In this document: positions 19,753-27,681 of the stretch, one piece after another
Layout: each line of letters begins with the position of its first letter
How positions within the stretch are numbered: the first letter of the stretch is position 1
NCBI GenBank assembly: GCA_036262835.1
Contig: DATAID010000065.1
Span: 5,074 to 69,073 of the forward strand
DNA length: 64,000 nt
Source of the DNA: RBG-16-66-20 sp036262835
GTDB taxonomy: Bacteria; Pseudomonadota; Gammaproteobacteria; Burkholderiales; SG8-39
Direction of reading: 5' to 3'
Notes under the pieces: generated by a model
Told to the model about the DNA's origin: nothing
The model's input: only the letters and a program-made list of their open reading frames with translations
Database searches by the model: none
Program-made: the position numbers and the translations under genes

Positions 19753-20871
19753 TTATAAGAGCTTGAGGTCGAAAGCCCGTTCGACGAGCCAGATCGCCGC
19801 CACGAGCGCGATCGCGACCGATCCGCCGGTGAAGAGCAGCCGCCGGTAGAGCCAGGTGCCGCGCAGCGCGTAGGCGGCGGGCAGGAACCCGCTCACGATC
19901 GCGAGCTGGCCGGCTTCCACGCCGAGGTTGAAGCCCACCAGCGCGAGCAGCAGCGCGCCCTGCGGCAGGCCGAGGTCCTGCAGCACGCTCGCGAAGCCGA
20001 AGCCGTGGACGAGGCCGAAGCCGAAGGCGACGGCCCAGCGCCTCGCGAACACCACCGGCCAGAGGTTGTTGAGCGCCGCGAGCAGCACCGAGAGTGCGAT
20101 CGCCGATTCGACCAGGCGCGAGGGCAGCGAGATCACCGAGAGCGCCGCGAGCGAAAGGGTGATCGAGTGAGCCACGGTGAACGAGGTGACGACCTTGAAG
20201 ACGTCCCAGAACACGTCGCGAAAGCCTCGGGCGGCTTGCCATTCCTTGCCTGAAAAAAGCAGGACGGCGGGAAGAAGGAGCGAAAGCAGGAAAAGCACGT
20301 GGTCGATCCCGTCCCAGATGTGCTTGATGCCTTCCTTCAGGTAGTCGAGGAACTGATCGAGCGCCGAGACCTCGCCCGCGCGAAAGGCGAGCTGGGGTTT
20401 TTCCGGCGAGAGCACGCCCGTCTGTGCGGAGCCGCCCGCGCGCTCGAAGCGCACGAGCCCCCGGTGCGTCGGGTCGAGGTCGAAGAAAAGGCGGTAGCCG
20501 ATCCCGATCGAGCCGGCCGGGCGCGCGCTGCAGTCGGCGGCGATCCGAAGCACCGCATAGGCGCCGTCGCTGTGCTCGTCGACCAGAAGATCGGTCGCCG
20601 AGAGGACGCACGGCTTTTCACCGGAAGAAATCGTCAGACGGGAAAGCGCATACGCTTCCAGCTCCCTGCGCTTCGCCTTGAGCTCGCCCCAGGTGATCTC
20701 GCCGTTGCCGTCGGCATCCAGGCCGATCGCGAACTCAAGGTCGCGGAGCGCGATGTCCCACTGCAGGCGCGCCGCGGCGCCGTCCACGTGCAGTGCGAGG
20801 AAGCTGTCGCTCGGTTTGTGGGCGTGGACCGGCAGGGCAAGAAAGACCAGCAGGAAGGCAATGAACTTCAC
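19753..20871 (-). CDS. HupE/UreJ family membrane protein with EF-hand-like loop
   Basis: 372 residues: a signal peptide (MKFIAFLLVFLALPVHA), then a soluble domain to about residue 165, then seven or so transmembrane segments starting at DGIDHVLFLLSLLLPA. The membrane part matches the HupE/UreJ_2 family, some of which carry nickel or cobalt. The soluble part contains a 12-residue calcium-loop-like segment DADGNGEITWGE (52-63). Substrate and role are unknown; no hydrogenase or urease gene is nearby. Its ATG overlaps the stop of the TPR gene upstream (ATGA). Confidence 0.8.
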   Translation of the reverse strand: MKFIAFLLVFLALPVHAHKPSDSFLALHVDGAAARLQWDIALRDLEFAIGLDADGNGEITWGELKAKRRELEAYALSRLTISSGEKPCVLSATDLLVDEHSDGAYAVLRIAADCSARPAGSIGIGYRLFFDLDPTHRGLVRFERAGGSAQTGVLSPEKPQLAFRAGEVSALDQFLDYLKEGIKHIWDGIDHVLFLLSLLLPAVLLFSGKEWQAARGFRDVFWDVFKVVTSFTVAHSITLSLAALSVISLPSRLVESAIALSVLLAALNNLWPVVFARRWAVAFGFGLVHGFGFASVLQDLGLPQGALLLALVGFNLGVEAGQLAIVSGFLPAAYALRGTWLYRRLLFTGGSVAIALVAAIWLVERAFDLKLL

Positions 20872-22103
20872 TTCATGCCTTTCAGCTTCCCCGCCACTTC
20901 GCGAATGCGCGTGCCCTCGAATCCTGTTTCATCCAGCCACTTCAAGGCGGGCGCGGCGGCCGCGGGCTCGCGCGCCGCAAGCGCGGCCTCGAGCAGGACG
21001 AGCGCATCGCGCGGCTCGCGCTGCGTCTGGTAGTTTTCGGCCGCGGCGGCGAGCGCGGCGGGCGCGTCGCCCTTCAGGTCGAGCAGATAGCGGGCCTCTT
21101 CCTGCAAGTGCAGCCGCTCGCCGCGCAGGCTGGCCTCGGCGAAGCGCTCGCCGAGCGTGCGCGTGTGCCCGGCCGCTTCCGGCAGGCCAAGGGCGCGCTC
21201 GGCGAGCGCGAGCCGCAGCAGCAGGGTGTCCGAGCGCACCCAGCGCTTGAGCAGGGCCGCGACTTCGCCGGCGCGCTTTTGCTCGAGCAGGAAGTCGGCG
21301 TAGGCGGCGAGCAGGAAGTTGTCGTCGAGGCCGAGCGCGAGCGCGGCGCGGAAATGCCGGTCCGCGGTCGCAGGATCGCCGTAGCGCCACGCCATCTCGG
21401 CCAGCCGCGTGAGCACCCAGACCTGGAATTCCGGGGGAACGTCGGATCTCGCGGCGAGCGCGGCGGCGAGCCGCTCGTGCGCGCGGCGCGCCTGGCCGGT
21501 CGTTGCCTCGATGTAAGCCGCGCACGCGGTGGCATGAAGCGCCGTCGAGTGCTCGGCGAGACGCTCGCATTCGCGCCGCGCGCCGGCATAGTCGGCGCGC
21601 ACCATGAGGATTGCGGCGCGCCAGGCGAGCGCTTCCGTGTTCGCCGGATCCGAAGAGAGCGCAAGATCGAAATCGACGAGGCCGCGATCGAAGTCGTGCC
21701 GGTACTGGCGCAGCAGCCCCTGCAGGACGAGGAGCTCGGCCGGCGTCGAGGCCGTCTCGGGCCAGCGGCGAAGCACGGCTTCGGCATAGCCGACGTAGCG
21801 AGGATCGCCTTCGGCCATCGCCAGCTCGAAATAGCGGCGCGCGAGCCGCGCGGCCGCATCGACGCTTTCGGGGGCTGCGCTTGCCGCTGCCCGGAGGCGC
21901 TTGAGTTCCGCCGCGGCCGGATCGGCGGCCTTGCTCGGCAGCCGCTCGAGGACGATCGAATCATCTTTTGGAAGCTGCGGCGCGGCGGCGACGGACAGGG
22001 CGCCGACAACGCCGGCCGCCGCAACAAACCCTTTGAAAAGCAGGCCAACCCCCGGGGAAAAACATTGCTGCAAAAACAGCAGCTTACCACGGTTTGATGG
22101 CAA
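20868..22103 (-). CDS. Tetratricopeptide-repeat protein, probably exported
   Basis: 411 residues. A hydrophobic stretch near residues 20-42 (LLFKGFVAAAGVVGALSVAAA) suggests a signal or membrane anchor. The rest is helical with TPR-type spacing, for example PANTEALAWRAAILMVRADY, GDPATADRHFRAALALGLDD and PRDALVLLEAALAA. Such proteins act as scaffolds. The next gene starts in its stop codon (ATGA), so it probably works with the HupE-like protein, a pairing I have seen annotated only as hypothetical. The start could be a later Met or GTG; the first 20 residues are weakly supported. Confidence 0.75.
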   Translation of the reverse strand: MPSNRGKLLFLQQCFSPGVGLLFKGFVAAAGVVGALSVAAAPQLPKDDSIVLERLPSKAADPAAAELKRLRAAASAAPESVDAAARLARRYFELAMAEGDPRYVGYAEAVLRRWPETASTPAELLVLQGLLRQYRHDFDRGLVDFDLALSSDPANTEALAWRAAILMVRADYAGARRECERLAEHSTALHATACAAYIEATTGQARRAHERLAAALAARSDVPPEFQVWVLTRLAEMAWRYGDPATADRHFRAALALGLDDNFLLAAYADFLLEQKRAGEVAALLKRWVRSDTLLLRLALAERALGLPEAAGHTRTLGERFAEASLRGERLHLQEEARYLLDLKGDAPAALAAAAENYQTQREPRDALVLLEAALAAREPAAAAPALKWLDETGFEGTRIREVAGKLKGMK

Positions 22104-22122
22104 TTCTCCTTTTGTCTACAAT
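22094..22122 (+). promoter_or_regulatory. Strong candidate promoter for the 56-residue secreted protein
   Basis: TTGATG (22094-22099) and TACAAT (22117-22122) with exactly 17 bases between. The -10 matches at five positions, the -35 at four. It faces away from the TPR gene and implies a leader of about 130 bases before the ATG at 22263. Confidence 0.6.
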
Positions 22123-22262
22123 GAGTTGCGTGGGGAGGTCCCACAGGGAGGGTGGCCTCAGACAGGTCAACCGTTCGCGGCGCCGCGCGTTCTTCGTCGC
22201 GGGGCAATGGCGGCAACTCGTAACGTCACCCCGTTTTTCATACCAATACCAGGAGAGAGAAG

Positions 22263-22433
22263 ATGACCAAGCTGCTGTCGATGATCATGGCCGCCATGTT
22301 CGCGGTCGTTAGCGTGAACGCCGTCGCTGCGTCCCACACCGGGGGCGGAAAAGACAAGATGGAGAAGAAGAGCGACAAGAAAGGCGGCAAGAAGTCCGAC
22401 AAGAAGATGGACAAGAAGAGCGACAAGAAGTAA
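22263..22433 (+). CDS. Small secreted lysine-rich protein, function unknown
   Basis: 56 residues. A signal peptide (MTKLLSMIMAAMFAVVSVNA, cleavage probably after AVAA) is followed by a 33-residue mature part made almost only of Lys, Asp, Ser, Gly, Glu and Met. It carries 14 lysines and three copies of KKSDKK. The reading frame is supported by a ribosome-binding site (GGAGAGAAG, about 22253-22261), a good promoter with a long leader, and a terminator just after the stop. Short Lys-rich exported proteins of this kind occur in Burkholderiales without a known role. The mature part is likely disordered and could bind anionic surfaces, nucleic acid or LPS; that is inference. Confidence 0.8.
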   Translation: MTKLLSMIMAAMFAVVSVNAVAASHTGGGKDKMEKKSDKKGGKKSDKKMDKKSDKK

Positions 22434-22449
22434 TCGTCTTCGCTCGAAG

Positions 22450-22483
22450 AAAAGGCAGGGTCAGACCCTGCCTTTTCTTTTTC
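22450..22483 (+). terminator. Rho-independent terminator after the small secreted protein
   Basis: Perfect stem AGGCAGGGT (22453-22461) and ACCCTGCCT (22465-22473) with a CAG loop, then a T-rich run (TTTTCTTTTTC). It ends four bases before the ATG of the DUF192 gene. The GGGTCAGACCC core is also seen in dispersed repeats of some proteobacteria. Confidence 0.85.
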
Positions 22484-22487
22484 TGCC

Positions 22488-22919
22488 ATGCGCTTCCTCC
22501 TTGCCCTGACTTTCGCGTTCGCCGCCCTGGCCGCGGGCGCGCAGCAGCTTCCCGTCGCCGATCTCTCGATCGGCATGCACCTCATCCACGCCGAGGTCGC
22601 CGACAGCCCGGGCAGCCGCATGCAGGGGCTCATGTACCGCGAATCGATGCCCACGAGCGCCGGCATGGTGTTTGTGTTCGAGGAAAACGCGCTGCACTGC
22701 ATGTGGATGAAGAACACGCTGCTGCCTCTATCAGTCGCGTTCATCGACGAGGCGGGCGCGATCATCAACATCGCCGACATGCAGCCGAAGAGCGAGCAGA
22801 CTCATTGCGCGGCAAAACCCGCGCGCTTCGCGCTCGAGATGAACAAGGGCTGGTTCGCCCAGCGCGGCATCAAGGCCGGCGCGAAGCTGCGCGGCCTGGA
22901 GAAGCTCAAGCCCCGCTAG
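22488..22919 (+). CDS. DUF192 domain-containing periplasmic protein
   Basis: 143 residues with a signal peptide (MRFLLALTFAFAALAAGAQQ). The DUF192 core is clear: RMQGLMYRESMPTSAGMVFV, then MWMKNTLLPLSVAFID and FALEMNKGWFAQRGI. The fold is known from structures but the function is not. The ATG comes immediately after a terminator T-run and has no Shine-Dalgarno site, so expression may depend on terminator read-through. Its stop codon abuts that of the convergent EamA gene. Confidence 0.9.
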   Translation: MRFLLALTFAFAALAAGAQQLPVADLSIGMHLIHAEVADSPGSRMQGLMYRESMPTSAGMVFVFEENALHCMWMKNTLLPLSVAFIDEAGAIINIADMQPKSEQTHCAAKPARFALEMNKGWFAQRGIKAGAKLRGLEKLKPR

Positions 22920-23963
22920 CTAGTGCGAGTGCCGGTGGTGGATGTCCGGATAGTGCGGGTGCCGGTGCACCATCCGCTCGTGCCGGTGCCGATGCGCGTG
23001 CGGCTCCGCGCCGTCCCAGTCGAAGTCGTGTTCGTGGCGGTGGTGCTCGTCATGGACATGACTGTGCGCGTGCTCGAGCGGCTCGTGCGTATGCTCGTGG
23101 ATGTGCCGCTCGCTTGCGTGCAGCCACACGCCCGCCGCCATGAGCGGCAGGGCGAGCCAGAAAGTCCACGCGGGCGCTTCGCCCAGCACCGCGAGCGCGA
23201 GCACGACGCCGGCGAAGGGCGCGGTCGAGAAGTAGGCGCCGGTGCGCGCCGCACCCAGCTCGCGCAAGGCGATCACGAAGAGCACCAGGCTCGCGCCATA
23301 GCCAAGCAGGCCGATCAGCGCCGCGCCGGCCGCCTGCAGCGGCGAGGGCAGCGGCGCGGCCGAGAGCGCGGCGATGCCGAGGTTGATCGCTCCCGCCACG
23401 AGTCCCTTGAGCGCGGCGATCGTGACGGGATCGCCCGCCGATACCTTGCGCGTGAGATTGTTGTCGATCGCCCAGGCGAGGCAGGCGAGAGCGACGAGGA
23501 GCCCGCCGCCGCTCAGTCCGCCGAGCGCGCCCGGCTCGAAGGCGGCGAGGCCGCCTGCAGCCAGGATGAGTGCCATGCCGAGCGCGATGCGGCGATCGAA
23601 ATTCTCGCCGAACACGAACCAGGCGATGAGCGCCGTGAACACGCCTTCCAGGTTGAGCAGCAGCGATGCGGTGGACGAGGCCGTTGCGGCGAGGCCGAGC
23701 ATCAGGAGAACCGGGGCGACGATGCCGCCAAAGAGCACGGCGCCCGCGAGCCACGGCAGATCGGCCCGCGCGATGCTTGCGCCGCGCCCGCTCCTTAGCG
23801 CGATCCAGAGCGCAAGGCCGAGGCCGCTTCCCGCGTAGAGGAGGCCGGCAAGGAGAAAGGCCGGCAGGTCGCCGGCGAGCACCTTCGCCGCCGGCGTGCT
23901 TGCACCGAAAAGCAGAGCCGCCCCGAGCGCGCCGGCGATGGCGCGCCGAGGGGAGGCCGGCAT
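22920..23963 (-). CDS. EamA/DMT-superfamily transporter with histidine-rich C-terminal tail
   Basis: 347 residues. Ten hydrophobic helices in two EamA repeats cover about 10-280 (GALGAALLFGASTPAAKVL at the start, GAYFSTAPFAGVVLALAVLG near the end). The last 66 residues are extraordinary: 24 are histidine, in patterns such as HEHTHE, HAHSHVHDEHHRHEH and HAHRHRHE. Such tails bind Zn, Ni, Co or Cu in metal transporters and chaperones. EamA proteins usually export metabolites, so a metal-linked role is inferred only from the tail. It converges on the DUF192 gene with no gap. Confidence 0.88.
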   Translation of the reverse strand: MPASPRRAIAGALGAALLFGASTPAAKVLAGDLPAFLLAGLLYAGSGLGLALWIALRSGRGASIARADLPWLAGAVLFGGIVAPVLLMLGLAATASSTASLLLNLEGVFTALIAWFVFGENFDRRIALGMALILAAGGLAAFEPGALGGLSGGGLLVALACLAWAIDNNLTRKVSAGDPVTIAALKGLVAGAINLGIAALSAAPLPSPLQAAGAALIGLLGYGASLVLFVIALRELGAARTGAYFSTAPFAGVVLALAVLGEAPAWTFWLALPLMAAGVWLHASERHIHEHTHEPLEHAHSHVHDEHHRHEHDFDWDGAEPHAHRHRHERMVHRHPHYPDIHHRHSH

Positions 23964-23973
23964 GAAAGGACGG

Positions 23974-24558
23974 CTAGAACCCGCCGTGCGACTGCGCGGC
24001 CATGCAGTACAGCATCGGGATCGACAGCATGGTGTTGAAGCGCGAGGCCATGCCGGCGAGCTTGCCGGCGGCGGCCTTGGCCGGTGCCTCGGCCGGCACG
24101 ATGCCGAGCACCTTCTTCTGGTTCGGCCAGATGATGAACCAGACGTTGAACGCCATCACGAGCGCCATCCACATGCCGACGCCGATCGCCCGCGCGCCGG
24201 GCTGGAGCGTGAGCGCCTGCACGATGAACCCGCCCATCCAGGCGAGCAGCGCGCCGGTGATCACGGTGGCGAGCGCCGACCAGCGGAACCAGAAGAGCGC
24301 CGCGGGCGCGATCACCTTGCTCACCGCGGGCTTGTGCTCGTCCGGGATCTTCGGCATCGAGGGCGTCTGCACGAAGTTGAAGTACCAGAGCAGGCCGATC
24401 CACATCACGCCCGAGAGGATGTGCAGCCAGCGCATGAAGAACTGCCAGTAGCCGTGATCGCTCATCATGCCGAACGTGTTGGCGATGCCCATCATGACAA
24501 GCAGGATCACGATGCCTGCAAGGACGGTACGGCCGAGGGATTGGAAGATGAAGCCCAT
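23974..24558 (-). CDS. PuuD-like (Urate_ox_N) membrane protein without cytochrome domain
   Basis: 194 residues with about five or six transmembrane helices. Motifs include RWLHILSGVMWIGLLWYFNF, PALFWFRWSALATVITG-like text near residue 90 and WPNQKKVLGIVP. This matches the membrane domain of the urate hydroxylase PuuD, whose histidines would bind haem (His46 in WLHIL). Full PuuD continues into a cytochrome c domain, and this protein stops without it (MAAQSHGGF). No purine-catabolism genes are close. It could be a stand-alone redox membrane protein rather than a urate enzyme. The EamA gene follows after 10 bases. Confidence 0.75.
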   Translation of the reverse strand: MGFIFQSLGRTVLAGIVILLVMMGIANTFGMMSDHGYWQFFMRWLHILSGVMWIGLLWYFNFVQTPSMPKIPDEHKPAVSKVIAPAALFWFRWSALATVITGALLAWMGGFIVQALTLQPGARAIGVGMWMALVMAFNVWFIIWPNQKKVLGIVPAEAPAKAAAGKLAGMASRFNTMLSIPMLYCMAAQSHGGF

Positions 24559-24578
24559 CGAGGTCTCCTTTTGCTTTT

Positions 24579-25664
24579 CTATGGAGAGGCAAAAAGTCTA
24601 TCACCTTCGGCGAGCGCCTGCTTCGCGCCCGCCCCGCGCGCCGGGCCGGTTTCGAGGCTGCGGCTGTACGCGGACATCGCGTAGCAGAAGACGAAGTACA
24701 CCGCGGCCGCAAAGAGGTACGCCTCCACGCCGAAGCCGGACCACGCCGCGTCCTGCAGCGACACCTTGACCGTGGAGAGCAGGTCGAAAAGGCCGATGAT
24801 GAGAACGAGCGAGGTGTCCTTGAAGAAGCCGATGAAGGTGTTGACGAGGGGCGGGATCGAGGCGCGCAGCGCTTGCGGCAGCACGACAAGCCAGGTCGCG
24901 CGCCAGTAGCCCATGCCGAGCGCGGCCGCCGTCTCGCTCTGGTGGCGCGGCACTGCCTGCAGCCCGCCGCGCACCACCTCCGCCAGATACGCGGCGGCGA
25001 AGGCGGCGAGCGCGAGTTGCGCGCGCAGCAGCTTGTCGATCGAGACGCCCGCGGGTAGAAAGAGCGGCAGCAGCACGGAAGCCATGAAGAGCACGCTGAT
25101 GAGCGGCACGCCGCGAATGAGCTCGATGTAGGCGATGCACAAGGCGCGCAGCGCCGGCAGGCTCGAGCGGCGGCCGAGCGCGAGCAAGATCGCGAGCGGA
25201 AACGCGAGCGCCGCGCCGAAGGAGGCGAGGATGAGGGTGAGGATGAGCCCGCCCCAGCGCTCATTCTCGACATAGGGAAGGCCTGCGACGCCGCCCCACA
25301 TGAGCGCGCCGATGAGCCCGAGGCCGGAGAGCCAGACGAGCGAGAGCCACCAGCGCCACATCGAGCGAAAAGCCGAAAGCACCCACAGCAGGACAAGCAG
25401 CAGGCTGGCGAGCGCCGGCCGCCACTGCTGCTCGAACGGATAGGTGCTGAAGAGGATGAATCGGTGCTTCTCCGCGATGAACGCCCAGCACGCTCCTTGT
25501 CCCTCCGCCGCCCGGCAGGTCTCCGCGCTCGCCGCCGACCACACGGCATTGCCGATCGCCCAGTGAAAGAACGGGGGAATGAGTTTCCAGGCCAGAAAAC
25601 AGATCAGGAACGTGGCAAGCGCGCTCGGCCAGCTCGAGAAGAGGTTTTCCCTTGCCCACTTCAT
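24579..25664 (-). CDS. Amino-acid ABC transporter permease (AapM type)
   Basis: 361 residues, an inner-membrane permease of the polar amino-acid family (HisM/AapM group). An extra N-terminal loop between the first helices contains several cysteines (ETCRAAEGQGACW), as in AapM proteins. The EAA loop that contacts the ATPase is GMGYWRATWLVVLPQALRAS. It begins inside the stop codon of the partner permease gene (ATGA). Together with that permease and the binding protein it makes an importer of broad amino-acid type, but no ATP-binding gene follows; a PuuD-like gene does. Confidence 0.9.
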   Translation of the reverse strand: MKWARENLFSSWPSALATFLICFLAWKLIPPFFHWAIGNAVWSAASAETCRAAEGQGACWAFIAEKHRFILFSTYPFEQQWRPALASLLLVLLWVLSAFRSMWRWWLSLVWLSGLGLIGALMWGGVAGLPYVENERWGGLILTLILASFGAALAFPLAILLALGRRSSLPALRALCIAYIELIRGVPLISVLFMASVLLPLFLPAGVSIDKLLRAQLALAAFAAAYLAEVVRGGLQAVPRHQSETAAALGMGYWRATWLVVLPQALRASIPPLVNTFIGFFKDTSLVLIIGLFDLLSTVKVSLQDAAWSGFGVEAYLFAAAVYFVFCYAMSAYSRSLETGPARGAGAKQALAEGDRLFASP

Positions 25665-26605
25665 CTCGCCACCCCGCGCAACGCGACGCGCCGGTTGTAC
25701 CCGTTCATGACGAGCGAAATCGACAGGCTGATCGTGAGATAGACCGCCATGATCACAACGATGCCCTCGATCGCCTGGCCGGTCTGGTTCATGGTCGTGT
25801 TGGCGATCGAGACGAGGTCGGGGTAGCCGATCGCCACCGCAAGCGAGCTGTTCTTGGTGAGGTTGAGATACTGGCTGGTGAGCGGCGGGACGACGAGCCG
25901 CAGCGCCTGCGGCAGGACGATGTAGCGCATCGCGCCGCGACGCGCGAGTCCCATCGAATAGGCGGCATCGACCTGGCCGCGCGGCACCGAAAGGATGCCG
26001 GCGCGCACGATCTCGGCAATGAAGGCCGCGGTGTAGGTGACGAGCCCGAGGAGCAGCGCCGCGAACTCCGGCGTGAGGCCGACGCCGCCGGTGAAGTTGA
26101 AGCCCGAGAGCTCCGGAAAATCGCCCGGCAGCGGAAAGTAGAGGCCCCGGTTGGAAAGGAAGACGCCGGGCAGCGGGTTGAGCGCCTCGGCCGGCGCGGG
26201 CAGGTTCTCCGAGATGAGCGCGTACCAGAAGAAGAGCTGCACGAGCAGCGGCACGTTGCGCAGCAGCTCGACGTAGGCGCCGGCGAGCCGCGCGAGCAGC
26301 CAGTTGGGCGCGAGCCGGGCAAGGCCGATGGCCGCGCCAAGCAGCGTCGCGAGCACGATGCCGAGCGCGGCGATGCGGAACGTGTTGGCGAGGCCGACGG
26401 CAAGCGCGCGCAGGTAGGTGTCGGCGGCGCTGTAGGAGAAAAAGGTCGTTTCGCCGATCTCGAAGCCGGCCTCGCGGCTCAGGAACCCGAAGCCACTCGC
26501 AATCCTGCGCGCCTCGAGGTTCTGCGCGGTGTTGGAGGCGAAATACCAGACGGCGAAGCCGGCCGCGCCGATGAGCGCGGCCTGCCAGAGCCAGCTTTTC
26601 TTCAC
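25661..26605 (-). CDS. Amino-acid ABC transporter permease (AapQ type)
   Basis: 314 residues with an N-terminal helix, a periplasmic loop and the conserved permease domain. The conserved opening of that domain reads LRALAVGLANTFRIAALGIV, and the EAA loop is LARRGAMRYIVLPQALRLVV. It is the heteromeric partner of the AapM-type permease whose ATG overlaps this stop. The binding protein gene lies seven bases upstream. Similar sets import L-amino acids such as Glu, Gln, Asp and neutral amino acids; the specificity here is not readable. Confidence 0.9.
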   Translation of the reverse strand: MKKSWLWQAALIGAAGFAVWYFASNTAQNLEARRIASGFGFLSREAGFEIGETTFFSYSAADTYLRALAVGLANTFRIAALGIVLATLLGAAIGLARLAPNWLLARLAGAYVELLRNVPLLVQLFFWYALISENLPAPAEALNPLPGVFLSNRGLYFPLPGDFPELSGFNFTGGVGLTPEFAALLLGLVTYTAAFIAEIVRAGILSVPRGQVDAAYSMGLARRGAMRYIVLPQALRLVVPPLTSQYLNLTKNSSLAVAIGYPDLVSIANTTMNQTGQAIEGIVVIMAVYLTISLSISLVMNGYNRRVALRGVAR

Positions 26606-26612
26606 CGCGCCT

Positions 26613-27620
26613 TTAGCGGATGGGCGGGGCGTACATCAACCCGCCCTGGGTCCAGAGCTTGTTGATGCCGCGCTCGAAGCCGAGCGGCTTGAGATTGGCG
26701 TCGAACGACTCGCCGTAGTTGCCCACCTGCTTGACGATGTTGACCGCCCAGCGGTTGTCCAAGCCCATCATCTTGCCGATGTCGCCGCTCGCGCCGACGA
26801 AACGCTGGATCGAGGGGTTGGTGGTGGTGAGCTGCTGCTCGATGTTCTTCGAGCTGAGGCCGAGCTCCTCGGCCTCGATCATGGCAAAGAGCGACCACTT
26901 GACGATGTCGAACCAGCGATCGTCGCCGTGGCGCACCGCCGGCCCGAGCGGCTCCTTCGAGATCACCTCCGGAAGGATGATGTGCTCGCCCGGCTTGGTG
27001 GCGCGCGAGGCTCGCACCGCCACGAGGCCCGAGACGTCCGTCGTATAGACGTCGCAGCGGCCCGAGAAGTAGGCGTTGAGCACTTCTTCCAGCTTCTCGA
27101 TCACGACCGGCTTGAACTTCATGTTGTGAGAGCGGAAGTAGTCGGCGAGATTGAGCTCGGTCGTGGTGCCCGGCTGGACGCAGACCGTGGCGCCGTTCAG
27201 CTGCTTCGCGCTCTTTACCTTCCGCTTGGCGTGCACCATGAAGCCCTGGCCGTCGTAGTAGTTCACGCCGACGAAGTTGAGGCCGAGGCTCGTGTCGCGC
27301 GTGATGGTCCACGTGGTATTGCGCGACAGGATGTCGACTTCGCCCGACTGCAGCGCGGTGAAGCGCTGCTGCGCCGTGAGCGGCGTGTAGCGCACCTTGG
27401 AGGCGTCGCCGAACACCGCGGCGGCGACCGCGCGGCACACGTCGACGTCGATGCCTTTCCACGCGCCCTGCGAGTCGGGCTGCGAGAAGCCGGCGAGGCC
27501 GACATTCACCCCGCATTGCACATGGCCTTTCTTGCTGACCGCTTCGAGGGTCGATTGCGCGGCCGCGGGTGCGGCGCACAGGACCGCAAGCGCGGCCAGC
27601 ACGGCGAGCACTGGTCTCAT
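26613..27620 (-). CDS. Amino-acid ABC transporter substrate-binding protein (AapJ type)
   Basis: 335 residues from the ATG at 27618-27620, preceded by GGAGGAAA. The signal peptide is MRPVLAVLAALAVLCAAPAA, cut after AAAQ. The mature part is a periplasmic binding protein of the AapJ/BztA group (about 335-340 residues, longer than HisJ). Signs are VQCGVNVGLAGFSQPD, GIDVDVCRAVAAAVFGD and SRNTTWTITRD. It captures L-amino acids for the two permeases downstream. Frames extending upstream of this start lie antisense to hyi and are not coding. Confidence 0.92.
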   Translation of the reverse strand: MRPVLAVLAALAVLCAAPAAAQSTLEAVSKKGHVQCGVNVGLAGFSQPDSQGAWKGIDVDVCRAVAAAVFGDASKVRYTPLTAQQRFTALQSGEVDILSRNTTWTITRDTSLGLNFVGVNYYDGQGFMVHAKRKVKSAKQLNGATVCVQPGTTTELNLADYFRSHNMKFKPVVIEKLEEVLNAYFSGRCDVYTTDVSGLVAVRASRATKPGEHIILPEVISKEPLGPAVRHGDDRWFDIVKWSLFAMIEAEELGLSSKNIEQQLTTTNPSIQRFVGASGDIGKMMGLDNRWAVNIVKQVGNYGESFDANLKPLGFERGINKLWTQGGLMYAPPIR

Positions 27621-27681
27621 GGGTTTCCTCCTCGCGGCCGAGTGTACGGCAGGCCCCGGATTTCGCGCTATCCTTCCCGGG

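Noticed and set aside
22453..22473. GGGTCAGACCC inverted repeat as a mobile REP-type element
   Set aside because: A similar core occurs in dispersed repeats, but I see one copy only, and its position after a stop with a T-run fits a terminator.
22923..23798. Plus-strand open frame over the histidine-rich region
   Set aside because: It is a shadow of the EamA gene. The His-rich tail belongs to the minus-strand frame, continuous with ten transmembrane helices.
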